Assembly (NCBI GenBank): GCA_947095535.1
Contig: OX352772.1
Span: forward strand, 101,237,200 to 101,301,199
Reading direction: 5' to 3'
Length of the DNA: 64,000 bases
Origin: Poecilobothrus nobilitatus
Lineage: Eukaryota > Arthropoda > Insecta > Diptera > Dolichopodidae
Shown: one piece after another, positions 44,421 through 55,575 of the stretch
How the letters are laid out: each line of letters opens with the position of its first letter
How positions within the stretch are numbered: the first letter of the stretch is position 1
Notes under the pieces: model-generated
Told to the model about the DNA's origin: nothing
What the model saw: only the letters and a program-made list of their open reading frames with translations
The model's database searches: none
Made by a program: the position numbers and the translations under genes

Positions 44421-45040
44421 TGTTGACAAAACAAAAACACTTCTTATTTTAAATATTAATAATAATACTTTTACTTCATAAATCAGTTAGAATTAATATC
44501 GTAAAAACCACAACACTAAAATAATCAAAACAGCTTAAGTCAGAAGAACAACTAGCAATGTGAAAAAAAATATGTAAATTAAGCTTATATTGAGTTTGTT
44601 ACGGTATTAATAAAACGAATAATATTTTATTGAAATCGCTTATGTTGACATAGATTCAAAACTGATAAAAAATTAATTCGGAAAAATAGCTTATATCGTC
44701 TAAGAGTTTAATATGAAAAAAAATTCTTTTGGAAAAATGACTTATGTCGACATAAGAATTTAATAAGAAGACATAAAATTTTGTTATAATTGTTTAAGCT
44801 AAGATAAGCTATTTTAACGCTATATGAAGATAAACGAAAAAAATTTCGTTAAACCAGTAGTCCTAGCCCTATGTGCAACCCAAGCCAGTAATTTAAATGA
44901 CAATTTCCGTACCTGTAAAATTTTAATTAACTTTTATATACAATATTATAATTGAATCATATTTCAATCGATTAAGTAAAAGTATTAAGTATTATCAATA
45001 GACATTATAAAATCTGAAATAAAATTAAAAATTTCTAGTG
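44421..45040. other. AT-rich spacer
   Basis: A phrase like CTTATGTCGACATAAG recurs in diverged form near 44640, 44695 and 44745, each time next to AATTTAATA-like words. Possibly a degenerate palindromic repeat. No gene was seen. Confidence 0.4.
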
Positions 45041-45475
45041 AAAAATGTTGATGGTTGTTCGCAGTGTTTGCTTATACATTTGAATTTTTTTCTTTTTTCT
45101 TTCATCATGTCTAGTGTTTGTATAGTATTTATTTGGTCTAAAAATTTTCCATTTAACTGCAACAATGCTGTATGTATCAGACAAAGAAAAAGAGCATTAT
45201 ATGATGATAATTAATGTACTTCTAAACCTGTAAGCTCAGTGCAAAGCAATAACAATAATATACAACCACTATTAATATACCTACAAACTTAAATAATAAA
45301 TTTGAAGTCACAATCACAAACAGAAAAAAATTGAATAAATAATATTTCGAATGCTGATTTGTATTCATTAAATCTAGAAATCAAACAAATGTTAAAAGAG
45401 AGTAACATTGAAATCCAAAAAATTGAGAGAAGAAAGAGAAAGCATGTTAAATAGAATCATTACTCTGGAATACAT
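45040..45475 (+). pseudogene. LINE ORF1 relic with coiled-coil segment
   Basis: Near 45165 a frame gives FNCNNAVCIRQRKRALYDDN. Further on are NADLYSLNLEIKQMLKESN and, after a frame break, LREEREHMLNRIITLE-like sequence, a coiled-coil pattern found in ORF1 of CR1-group LINEs. It precedes an endonuclease relic at 45722 in the expected order and orientation, so it probably belongs to the same element. Confidence 0.45.
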
Positions 45476-45714
45476 TTATATATAGAATATATATAGAAAA
45501 TATATAAATTATGGGTATATTTAATAAAGCTAGTAAACTATGCAAGACGAAAAGTTTTAAATTTATAAGAACAAAAAATTCTATTATTTATGTAAGAAAA
45601 ACAAAAAGGTGATAATAAATATTCAAATTTGAAATTAAATCTTTTCAAATTTAAATTTTTCAAATCTCTTTCCCTCCTTTTCCGCCCACAAGTTGTAATT
45701 AATGGGAACAAATT

Positions 45715-47880
45715 TTTTATTATAATTTTGTAATATTAGAGGCTTAGCATGTAATTTCCAATCAGTTCAAGCCCATCTTCACTCCGAAGGACCAGCTATA
45801 CTTGCCTTAAACAAGACTCAAGTTGTAGGTGATTGATATTAATTAAAATATCAACGGCTATACACTTATTTCGCATTTTTTACCTCACCGAGGAGTCGTT
45901 TTATATATACGTTCTAATGTAGCTTTCAACACCCTTCATGATCTTAAAAGCTCCAACCCGATTTTTCATTATCACTGGGCTAAACTTCGTGTTGAAAATG
46001 CTACAATATTTTTCTGTTTTTTATACATATCCTTTCAAGGCAGTGAAGTGGAAACAGCTGTGGGAATCGAATAATTATACGACAATATCAATAAAATTCT
46101 GTAAAAGAGTTCTGAATGTGGGATAGCTGTCGCGGGTGATTTCAATGCCCACAACAAAAACTAGCTTCATTTTTCAAGTCACAATAGCCCGGAAGGCAAA
46201 CAAGTAATTCAAGCCAAGGAAGAGTATTTCAAAATGAACAAGGAAAATGTGACTGGGTCCTCATTTGGGGACTATAAAGTTGCCAGGAACAATTGCAAGA
46301 GAATTATCAATCATCAAAAGTTTCTTTACAACCAAAGATTAAAACGTTATATAATTAATCTACCTCACTGCAATCGTTCTTTTTGGACATTTGCGAAGAG
46401 TGTAAAGAATAAATTTTGCGAATCATCCTTTCCGCCCTGATTGATAACAATAATTCTATCACATCAGATACAGTTGGTAAACCAAATTTGTTTGCAAAAT
46501 CCTTTGCAGCAAATTTTACGCTCCCTCCTACAGTACAAACTCCACCAGCACTACCCTTTGTTGATTCTACTAGCGTTAAAATTCTTCATAGGGTGTACTT
46601 TAGAATACGAATTGTAGTGAAAGTACTTGAAAATCTAAATGTTACAAAATCCACTGGTCGTGATGGAATTCCTGCGATGATTCTTAAACATATTGCCTCT
46701 CCCATTTCAAAACCTCTGCGCAATCTTTTTTCATTATCATTCCGACTGGTAGATATCCCAGTCAATGGAAAGTTGCTCATGTCTCTCCGATCCCCAAAAA
46801 AGCTGGCAAAAAAGACCCCTACAACTACCGGCCAATAGCAATTATTTCGGCCAATTGCAATTATTTTCGGGTTTCGGAGGTATTTTGCATGATATTCGTG
46901 TCCTTGTCGACAGTTTTAAGTCTGACACTTTAGAAATAAAAGCTGGCGTTCCACAAGGCTCCGCCTTATTACCAACTCTTTTTTTGATTTTTATCAACGA
47001 CTTACTCTCCTCTACTCTCAATCCAATTCATAGCTTCACCGACGGCAGCAGTCTAGTGGCATCCTACGATTTCCTTAAGAAGTCTAATGTCACACCTACC
47101 GCAATATCAGTTTGAATAGTAATATCATAGTTAGTTTAGTTAAGCATGATTTAGCTAAAATAGCCGATTGGGGTAAAACTAATAGAGTTGAGTTTAATAC
47201 CTCAAAAACCCAAAGCTGCCTGATATTTTCTCCAAGGAGAAAATATAGAGCGGTCAGAAAGTCTAAACGTTTTAGGTTTTCAGCTAAATCAAAAAATACT
47301 GTGGAATGAGCATATTTTTGATATAGCTAAACATGCTGCCAAATGTTTGGGTTTTCTGTTCCGCTGCAAAACATATTTCTCTCCAAAGGATCTGTCTAAT
47401 ATCTATAAAGCCTACATTCGACCTAAGATGGAATATAGCTCTCACATTTGGGTTCGCATCTCTGAGTTACCTCGATAAAATCCAAAACCGCGCCTTACGC
47501 CTAATAGGCGACCCTGTCGAACAAGTAACACTTACTCCACTTAACTCTCGTCGTAATATTGGAACTATTTCCCTGTTTTATAGATATCTTCTAGGTAATG
47601 ACACTTGCTCTATTGAACTTAAATTAATTATGCCTCCTCTTAAACAATTTCAACGTAACTCCAGAAGAGCTGGAAGTGCTCATTTCTACACTTTGGAAAT
47701 CCCAAGATGATTTAAAACTGACTATGGAAACACATTTGTTGTGAGAACTGCTAAGATGTGGAACATCCTTCCATCTAATGTGTTCCCCTCTGTCAATAAC
47801 CTTCTGTACTACAATTTGCAAAAATTCAAAACGAATCTTATAGGTTCGTTTCCAATCTTCCCACTAATTCCCCTTTAACA
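45715..47880 (+). pseudogene. LINE ORF2 (endonuclease and RT) relic
   Basis: The endonuclease begins NFCNIRGLACNFQSVQAHL and ILALNKTQ (the catalytic Glu of ETQ is changed). Later comes AVAGDFNAHNKN near 46130. The linker has NCKRIINHQKFLYNQRL and SFWTFAKSVKNKF. RT blocks include STGRDGIPAMILKH, a Pro-Lys-rich NYRPIAI block near 46830, then a deletion removing motif A, then motif B KAGVPQGSALLPTLFLIFIN. Motif C reads SFTDGSS where FADDSS is usual, so a catalytic Asp is lost. LAKIADWGKTNRVEFNTSKT and, after shifts, KAYIRPKMEYSSHIW and a long C-terminal frame (47333-47710) follow. The clade is CR1-group or I-like; I could not decide. Confidence 0.7.
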
Positions 47881-47884
47881 TCCT

Positions 47885-48150
47885 ATTAACATCATTCTTA
47901 GCGATTTCAATGATGCAAATGCAAAGGTTGGAAACTTGATGGTACATGTGGATCCTTTGGTTTAGGGACCAGAAACCCAAGTGGTGATCGCCTAGTACAG
48001 TTCTGCCAAGAAAAAAGTTTCAAAATTATTAATACGTAATTCTGATTACCACAACGTAGACTTTACACGTGGAAATCACCTCAAGACGGAAATGGTCACA
48101 TAGTATGCAATCAAATTGATTTCATACTTTTGTTATCTGTGGTGATTACT
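47885..48150 (+). pseudogene. RTE-clade endonuclease fragment
   Basis: Across two frames the sequence reads LSDFNDANAKVGN, DGTCGSFGLGTRNPSGDRLV, QFCQEKSFKIINT and LPQRRLYTWKSPQDGNGHIV, ending CNQIDFIL. This is the segment of RTE-type endonucleases with GDFNAKVG, the (F/G)GLG-RN--GDRL-FC block, the RR-YTWKSP block and the NQIDYIL block. It directly follows the end of the previous LINE. The RT domain is absent, so it is an internal fragment. Confidence 0.75.
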
Positions 48151-48464
48151 AATGCTTAATATTATTTTTTATTTAATATTATTTATTAATCATTAGTATT
48201 GATTGTTTATCTTTTAATATTAATTAATTGGTAATTAAGTGGCAGTTAGTGATTATTTATTGATCATTGCACTCAATATTAAAATTCAATTAATTTTTTA
48301 ATTAACTCTTCGTTTGTCAAATTCTTTAAATACTTGAATCTTTTGGTTTTCGTGTATTTTATTTATTTATTTATTTTTTTTCTGATTATATTATTTATAT
48401 ATTTTCAAACCCATTGTTGAATCAAATATCATTTTTTGAATTTCTTAAATAAAAACAATTTTTT
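48151..48464. other. Very AT-rich spacer
   Basis: The interval consists mostly of ATTAATATTATTTA-like words, with TTATTTATTTATTTATTTTT near 48360. No coding sequence. Confidence 0.6.
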
Positions 48465-48915
48465 TGTTAAACAATTTGGCTTTCGTAAAAGACTATCAAC
48501 TGATGACGCCCTTCTTAGGTTTTGTTGTGAATTATATCAAGGCACAAATTTGTTGGTTTAAACAATCATAAAAAAAGGCACGTGTGTTGGTTTTTGTCAT
48601 AGATATTTTGAAGCCGTTTGATACATTGATCACAATACACTTTTATGTAAAGTTTCTTAAGCTGGTTTTCGTGCGTTCATATTCAAACAGAAATAGTACG
48701 AATAAATGTTTTCTGTAGCCAACCGCCTACCTTAGGAGCTGGTGTACCACAAGGTTTGGTTCTTGGTCCACTATTATTTTGATATATGTCAATTCCCAAA
48801 TTGAATAACATTTTATAGGTGGAACCCACAGGATTTACTGATGATGCAGCATTCCCATATTCTAATTCGATTTGTTTAATGTGATTGCTGACATAAATCA
48901 TAACTTAGAATTTAT
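48465..48915 (+). pseudogene. LINE reverse transcriptase relic
   Basis: Reading across frames: KQFGFRKRLSTDDALLRF, then FVIDILKPFDT and HNTLL (motif A region, first Asp kept), then GAGVPQGLVLGPLLF (motif B) and TGFTDDAAFPYSNS (motif C, FADD changed to FTDD but both Asp kept). Frame breaks and stops are common. It is a Jockey/CR1-group RT of about 150 codons without endonuclease. Confidence 0.65.
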
Positions 48916-48977
48916 TAGAATTTCGTTCTGTCAAAATAAATGAAACATCAGTTTTAAAACTAAATATTGTTTCCAGT

Positions 48978-49418
48978 TTGACAGGGAATTCATCTGATAC
49001 TTGTAATATTCATTATCTGTCACCTTTATGTAAAAAATTTCCTTTATTTATAAATAATAATTATTTTAATGATCTTTTACCATGTAATAAATTATGTTTT
49101 TTAATTGGAAATAAATATTCAAGCCCAACTTTCCACTATATTAGGGTCAAAATTCTCGTTGGAAAGCATGGCATACACCTCTTGCATTTGTTTTTAACCC
49201 TATATCCTATATTGTCTGTTTTTTTTTTCCCACATCCTGAAAAATATGTGATTTTATTTGGTTGTTCTAAGAGAGGTACCGACCAAACTAGCTTTAAGGT
49301 AAGCTCAGTCACCAATGAGAAGCTTTCTTCCAAAAAATTAGTTTGGCGCTATAGCCATGCTATTTTTTATATAAATATAATTAAATCAATTTTTCTTTAT
49401 TCTGTTTTACTTTTTTGA
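48978..49418 (+). other. Unrecognised open frame, 146 codons
   Basis: An open frame contains SSDTCNIHYLSPLCKKFP, HPEKYVILFGCSKRGTD and SFKVSSVTNEKLSSKK. It resembles nothing I know. Codons are AT-rich and hydrophobic at the end, and it lies among LINE relics. It may be chance, or the decayed end of the RT element just upstream. Confidence 0.2.
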
Positions 49419-49635
49419 ACTTTTTTTTAGTCTTAACTTTTTAATAATTATTTTGTATAATTTCCTCTTTTGTTATCATTGTCAATGTTCTTTTTTTTAT
49501 TATTGCTTCGCATTAAATTGAAACTTAAAATGAATTATTAAAAATAATATGGATGAAAAAAAGACTGTTAATAGGTATTATATAGCCCAATATTGAGAAT
49601 AAACTTCTATTGAGGTATTTAATTAGTTGAAACAA

Positions 49636-49830
49636 ATAAATAACTGGGAGAGTGTGAATAAATTTTTCAAAACTTTGGATTGGTCATTGTGTTTCCGGAA
49701 TAAGAATGTTAACTTTGCTGAAAAAGTGATTATTGAAACTATATTACTGGGAATTAAATTATTCATGCCTCGTTCCATGAAAAGTGTTAAAAGAAATGTC
49801 TAATCTTGGTTGAAATGCATTTGCGAGTTA
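49636..49830 (+). pseudogene. LINE endonuclease-to-RT linker scrap
   Basis: One frame reads NWESVNKFFKTLDWSLCF, VNFAEKVIIETILLGIKLFM and PRSMKSVKRNV, then a stop and SWLKCICEL. The pattern DW.....(V)..........G...F.P....K......SW....C is the linker between endonuclease and RT in Jockey/CR1-type LINEs. It is a fragment of another element. Confidence 0.5.
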
Positions 49831-50584
49831 TATAATTGTTTTTGTTAAATATTAAAACAATACATCAAATCAATAACACTTTTGATTTAGTTTAGAGAAG
49901 AACTTTTTTTTTAACTTTTAAATCACTAATGTTAACTACGGATTGTTGTGTTTGACTTATAATGCAAGACTGTCTTTTACAAAATTTCTTAACACTAAAT
50001 ATTTAATAACTTACGTTTATAATTATGCATTTGCAGTATCTACTTTATTTTAATAAAAAAAATTATGAAATTAGAGTATTCGCATTTGATTAGTACTTTA
50101 TATGGAAATTGTTGTTGAAGAAAAAACTTTCATTTATTAGCGAATGCATTTCAACATGATATTCATGCCATCATAAACATTTTTTTTTTTTTTATCTTTA
50201 TATTTTTCTCTTTCATTTTTATTTTGTGTAAAACTTTAAAGGTGTTATAATTTTTTTTGTATATTCAAAAAATTACATATTTAACTTATAAAAAGTGGAT
50301 GTTACGGTTTTCAAAAAACAATTATAAAAAATTAATTAATAAAAATTACCAAACCAATGAGCCTTCGGCTTGTATGGCCAATTATATAATAATTCGAAGT
50401 ATATGCAAGAGAATTATCAATAAGTAAAAATTCTTACTCATAATTATTTTTTTTCACATGCAAATTTAAACAGCAAAAAATAATTAGGAAAAATTTAAGA
50501 GTTGGATTGAAGAACAGAGTTATACCCTTTTTCTTGAATATTTACATATATGTTTCATTCAATCAATTCTTCTTTTATCATCAC
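49831..50584. other. AT-rich spacer
   Basis: T-rich stretches and AT-rich filler. A word ATGAGCCTTCGGCTTGTATGG near 50358 is GC-richer but isolated. No gene was seen. Confidence 0.6.
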
Positions 50585-50758
50585 TGTGTGTGATCTGTCA
50601 AGACACCGACTTCAACGTGGTCATACTTTCTTTGCGGCATTTAAAAGTGTTTAACGAATGTACTTTAAAATTTCAAGCGTGTATGGCTTAATCCCAAAAC
50701 AACAATTTATGCTCCATTTGTCGCCTTCCTGTTACAAACACCATTCAGGTTTACAATT
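50585..50758 (+). pseudogene. RING-finger-like relic
   Basis: A single frame of 58 codons with one internal stop reads CVICQDTDFNVVIL, then RHLKVFNEC, then FQAC and LCSICRLPVTNTIQVYN. The spacing C-x2-C ... H ... C ... C-x2-C-R-x-P is that of a RING zinc finger. In the expected C-x-H position the bases TGCGGCAT are present but out of frame by one base, consistent with a small deletion in an original CGH. It could come from a LINE ORF or from a host RING gene copy; I cannot tell which. Confidence 0.45.
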
Positions 50759-51090
50759 AAAAAATAATGGTAATGGTTTTATTAAAATTTTTGTTTTTAA
50801 TAACTGATTTCCAAAAAAATTTGTGTTTTGGTATAGGTACATGCTTTTTAGGGATTAGTTAATTTTTTTTTGGGAATTAGTGCACTTTTGAAATTTGGGG
50901 ATTAAATTCATATTAACTAAACCCCAATGGGGTTAGTTCATAATTAATATTGGAGATTAGTTCATAATGAACTAAAACTAAATAATATTATGGATTAGTT
51001 TATTTTTGACTTGAAGGTTAGTTCAGCGCTCCGCATTTGTAAGGAAGGTATTTTTAAAAAGGAGAAGACTTTTAAAAATTACCAAACCAA
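50759..51090. other. AT-rich sequence with recurring TTAGTTCAT words
   Basis: Around 50850-51020 the words GGATTAG, GGAATTAG and TTAGTTCATAAT recur six or so times in a short space, mixed with AACTAAACCCC. This is a loose, degenerate repeat with no coding sense. Confidence 0.5.
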
Positions 51091-51156
51091 TCAAATCCTT
51101 TTGATCATTTCAAAAAGTCAAGAAAATCAAATCCTTTTGATCATTTGCAAAAAGTC
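51091..51156 (+). repeat. 36 bp tandem duplication
   Basis: TCAAATCCTTTTGATCATTT occurs at 51091 and again at 51127, followed each time by CAAAAAGTC (with one extra base in the second copy). Confidence 0.85.
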
Positions 51157-51997
51157 TCAAACTTTTAACTCAGCATAGCTTTAGTCACCTCCAAAGCCAC
51201 CAAGCGCTCCAGAAATTGGCTGCTTCTTCGGTAGAATGTACTTTACACTAGCAGTGATAAAAATTTAAAAAATCGTGATACAAGAAAATCAGCCTATGTA
51301 ACCTTTTCTGCCTCTCCTTCACTCCGGGTATTGAATTTTTCCATAGTAAAAAATAAGAAAAAAAATAATTTGTACAGATACAAGAGTTACAGGTGTTTAA
51401 AAATACAAAATTTTTAATTGTTAATCTCCAGTATCTGTAAAACATTTTATAAGATGTTTTGTAAAACGTGTCAATTGTAATCTGCGGTGTATTTATATAG
51501 ATAAATAATTCGCAAATGATATACACTAATATATCATTATATATATAGAGTATATCTTTTGTTATGCTCTAATCCAATGCCTAAATAACTTTGCCATTAA
51601 AATTTTAAATTATGCTATAAATAAAATAAACCCTACTCGTATATACGAACTTTAAAATATTTTAAGCATTTTTAAGAAACAGATGTTAAATAACTTTTAG
51701 TTTTCTATATTAATATAAATTATACAGAATCATTAATGTATGCATCTATATAAATTATAAATAAATAAATTAATATAAATATTAATATTAAATATTTATA
51801 TAATATAATATATATATAATTTATTAATATTGAATCTATATTACTATAAATTATAGAGAATCATTAATGTATGCATCTATAAAAATTAGAATTTACTTTT
51901 AAATATTTGAAGCATTTTTAAGGAGCAGACTCCTAATTTTCATTTCCATATCCTACTTTTCTATACTAAAATTAAATAAAGTTAAAAACGAACTAAA
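51157..51997. other. AT-rich spacer with a short direct repeat
   Basis: GAATCATTAATGTATGCATC is present near 51727 and again near 51860, with similar flanks, an old local duplication of about 130 bases. No gene was seen. Confidence 0.6.
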
Positions 51998-52160
51998 CAG
52001 TTATTGCTTACTAACAATATTAGTAAAATTTTCGAATCAGTAGTATTGTTTTTAATAAATTATTGTGAAACACATAATATGCCTAATTGCTAACAATCAA
52101 TTTAGTTTTCGTATGCACCACTCAACCTACTACCCTATAAATAACGCTGTCATCGGTTAA
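51998..52160 (+). pseudogene. LINE reverse transcriptase scrap
   Basis: One frame reads LLTNISKIFESVVLFLINYC and a shifted frame ANNQFSFRMHHST, then PINNAVI. This is the RT block between motif 2 and motif A in Jockey/CR1-type LINEs (S-x-ISKIFE ... NQFGFR-x-HST-x-PI). Nothing more of the element is readable. Confidence 0.5.
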
Positions 52161-53324
52161 ATGAAAGCTGAAATTTATTATTTTTTTTAAAGATTCGTTA
52201 TATGGTTTTGAAGTTTGATTATGGACTAGAGATAAATGAGATACAAACACATTATTAATATTGTCGGTGTTTCCTACTATGTAGTGATATTAATAAAAAC
52301 ATATTTTAAGAACTCTATGTTGTTACATTTTTTTTAACTGAAACTTTCTATAAATATTTTTATTTTAATGAAAAAAGTTTAAATATTAGAGACTGGAAAA
52401 ATAGAATATTTGCACAATTATTTATAGAATAGACTTGGTTTAGTGTTTAAATTGATAATGGTTTAGTGTTTAAATTTTTTTAATATTTTTCAGTAAAGAG
52501 ATAATTCTATATATTACTTTTAAAGTATTGTACTCGTATAATATTTTTAATATTTTTTTTCTTTTTTAATAATATAATATATATTTTTTTTCTTTTGCTG
52601 TACTTGTGCTTATTTTCACTCGTAAAACACCTATTGGAAGTTTCTAGCTTTAGGCGTTTAGGAATGTTGTAAAATTGGTATAATTTTAATGAGTTTCTTT
52701 TATATTTATTTTGCTGACAAGTGGCATTAATATTTAATTATTTTTTTAAGAGCTACTAAATATATAATTCCTTAGCTATTTGCTAGAACATTTTGGAAAA
52801 TCTTTCTAGCTGTCTTACTGCAGCGGATTTTGTTATTTATTGTTATTGAATTTTTCTTTGGAAATTCACTCCTTGTTTATTATATGATAGTTTATTTTAT
52901 AATTTAGTTTATAATACCTATGAATATTGTTTTCTGTAATAGTGTTTACTTACTTTGTCACTGATTATTCTTAAGTTTATCATAGTTACTAACATTGGAA
53001 TAAATTTTCATGTTAAGGAACCAAATAGTTTTTTACATAGTTTTTAATAAAAAATGTTGTATTGATAACGCAAGAGTAAATTTACACTGTTATAGTGTTT
53101 TACATCTTTCACTTTTACATAAAATAAGATTCACTAGTTTATAATATACACAGTTTAAAATTTTATATATAGATAGTTATATAAGTTATCTATATTGCTA
53201 AATATATTTTTTCTATGGCAAAATTAAATAAACTTAAATATAGTTACTTTAATATAGTTTATAATTTAAAATATTCGCTAAATTTAGCAATTTCATACAT
53301 ATTAACAGAGCTAATAACAATAAC
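52161..53324. other. AT-rich spacer, no gene seen
   Basis: Long T-rich and AT-rich stretches with no readable protein blocks and no clear repeats. Confidence 0.6.
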
Positions 53325-53620
53325 AGAGCTTTTCTCAGAATTTTGTTTGTACCACTCCCTGTTTAAAAGTTATTAGGGCTCAAAAATTGAAAATTTGCTA
53401 TTTTTAAACACATGTCATTTCGGGATCTGTATAAATTTTTTTTCGGTAAGACATAAAAATTAGAACTTTAGCAATATATTATTATGTGTGTTAAAGGTTT
53501 CTCTTAGTTATATAGGGTTCCACAAAATTTCAAAAAAGCCCCATTTTTAAATGTACATATATATCTCAAGTTCTGGGTGGTAGTTTTAAAATCTAATAAA
53601 AACGCCAGAAGACTGGAACT
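53325..53620 (+). mobile_element. Family A repeat fragment A6
   Basis: TTTGTTTGTACCACTCCCTG, GGGCTCAAAAATTGAAAATT, CTATTTTTAAACAC and AGACATAAAAATTAGAACTT line up with 42905-43040 of A3 in the same orientation. Both ends of the element are missing. Confidence 0.55.
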
Positions 53621-53929
53621 TTTCTTACCTTCATAATATAATATGAAAATTATGCAATATTCTGCAATTCATTATTTAAATTTATGTAAGTTGTCTCAGA
53701 ATATTTGTTTGTACAACATATGTATTATATATGTATTGTTTTTGGGAAACGTGTGTAAAGAGTTTTGAAAGTAACTTTTTATAATAATAACAATAGAAAC
53801 AATTAGGCAGAACATTTTTAATAAGCTCTCGTGCTATTGGATACAAATCAGAAAGAAAATTTGTTTTTGTGAGGTCATCGTGCTGAGATGAAAGAATGTA
53901 TCGTGACCAAATTAATTGAACGAGGTAAA

Positions 53930-54515
53930 GAGCAACACTTGTGCAAATTTGCAACTCAAATGGTAAAAGCACGTGTACGACAACAAAAAAATTAAAAAAA
54001 CCTCACTGAGTGCTCGTATCAAACGGATTAATGAATCTTAGCTAAACAAACTTAGTGATCTTCTGCGCTGAAAAGGAAGATTTTTGCGAATTTTCAAGTC
54101 AATTGGTCAAACCGTTTAAGCACGACAGTCGACAACAAAAAAATTATGAAACTTTATTGGGCCCTTGTGTCGACTATGGAATCAATTTGCAAAATTTGGC
54201 ATAAATCGGGAACAGAAAATATTTTGGAAGCCCGGGGGTTCAAACCTGTTAATATATTGCAACTAAACTTATTAAACCCCTAGAGCTAAAAATAACACCT
54301 GTGCAAATTTCAAATTCAATCGGTCGAACCGTTAAGTAAGACAACGAAAAAATGAAAAAATTTGAACAGGCCCTCAGACAACAGTAGGTTAAGGAACTTT
54401 CCCTAGGCTCCTAAAAATGTTCCTGCAAAATTTGATTGCAACCGCTATAGTAGTTATTATGTAAATCTGAGACAAACAAACAAACAATCAAACACACTTT
54501 CTGCTTATTAAAAGA
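53930..54515 (+). repeat. Modular interspersed repeat with three recurring blocks
   Basis: A block with a GTGCAAATTT start, then TCAATTGGT or TCAATCGGT, AACCGTTTAAG or AACCGTTAAGT and GACAACAAAAAAATTA-like sequence occurs at about 53938, 54087 and 54301, in diverged forms. It ends with ATCTGAGACAAACAAACA. The style resembles families A and B, but I found no direct sequence match to them. Confidence 0.55.
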
Positions 54516-55365
54516 AGATAAGTAAATGTAATCATTTTTATTAATTTAATTGTTTACTTCATATACTAGATTTACTGAAGAATGTTTTTTTGAATGTTTT
54601 TTTGTATTAAGTTTTTTTATTTTTCCATTTCTATACTAAAATTATAGGTACATATGTAAATGCACTTACTACCATATTATTTTATTTTAACTTTAAGATA
54701 TGTATGGATATGTATGTACATAACTAAAAGTTTATTTTATCGTGCTTATTTTTAAGCATTGAATTTTATTTATTTCCTTTAAATAAGAACAATTTTTTGT
54801 ATATTATTTATGTATGTACATAAATGTATCTATACTTTCAACAAATAAAAATTATTTATTCAGTTATTGGAAAATTACATAATATGTATTTTCAATTATA
54901 TAAAATGTATATAAATATGTACATATTATGTAGAATAGAAATTTAAAATATTTTTTGTAAAATTTCCCAAAATTTTGTGTATTTTTAGATAATATTCTTA
55001 TTCTTATAAGTGCAATATTCATACAAAAAATGAAATTTTAAATGTTGTTAGCATTAATCAATTTTTGATTATTTTTACGTTGTTTATTTTTTTGTTTCTC
55101 TAAATAATAAGGGACTCTGCAATAAGTTTTTACTTTATTGGGCGTTTATGTTTTTTTAGCGTAAATAAAAGTAATTAAATGTGAATTATTTTAACAAATA
55201 AACTACAAATAAAAGCATTTTTGTTTGATATCAAAATACGGTTATTCCTTGCTTTTATTATCGATTTTGTGCAAACAACATACATAAATGTAAACGTAAG
55301 GCTGTCAAAAACCTATTAAAAACAGTTTTTACATTTTCAGCACCGTATACCGCAAAGTTGAACGT
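54516..55365. other. AT-rich intergenic sequence
   Basis: Contains several ATGTATGTACATAA-like words typical of fly intergenic DNA. No gene or element was recognised. Confidence 0.6.
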
Positions 55366-55570
55366 ATGTTCGCTCTTCGGCCAGACAAGATAGTACACAT
55401 ATACATGAACATTTTCAACAATATAATTACATTTTTTCAACTACTACTTAATATTTTCCTCGCTAGTAATTCAGCTAACAATTTGACGTTTGATATATTT
55501 AAAAATGGCGAAAAAAAAGTAATCCCCAACAATCAACATTCATATCATAACTTCAGAGATAATTATGGTG
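55366..55570 (+). CDS. Possible coding exon with signal-peptide-like start
   Basis: An open frame is preceded by TTTTTACATTTTCAG, a good splice-acceptor sequence ending near 55340. ATGs lie at 55366 and 55405. From the second, the product starts MNIFNNIITFFQLLLNIFLA, which looks like a signal peptide, then a polar stretch with NNLTFDIFKNGEKK and HSYHNFRDNYGG, followed by a stop at 55573. A donor-like GGTG/GTTAGT lies at the end of the frame, so it could be the first coding exon of a secreted protein. The protein is not recognised and a partner exon was not found. Chance cannot be excluded in AT-rich DNA. It lies on the strand opposite to the netrin exon and could sit within its intron. Confidence 0.25.
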
Positions 55571-55575
55571 GTTAG

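Noticed and set aside
55258..55440. Minus-strand open frame opposite the candidate exon
   Set aside because: It is a short AT-rich frame without signal or motif; at best a shadow.
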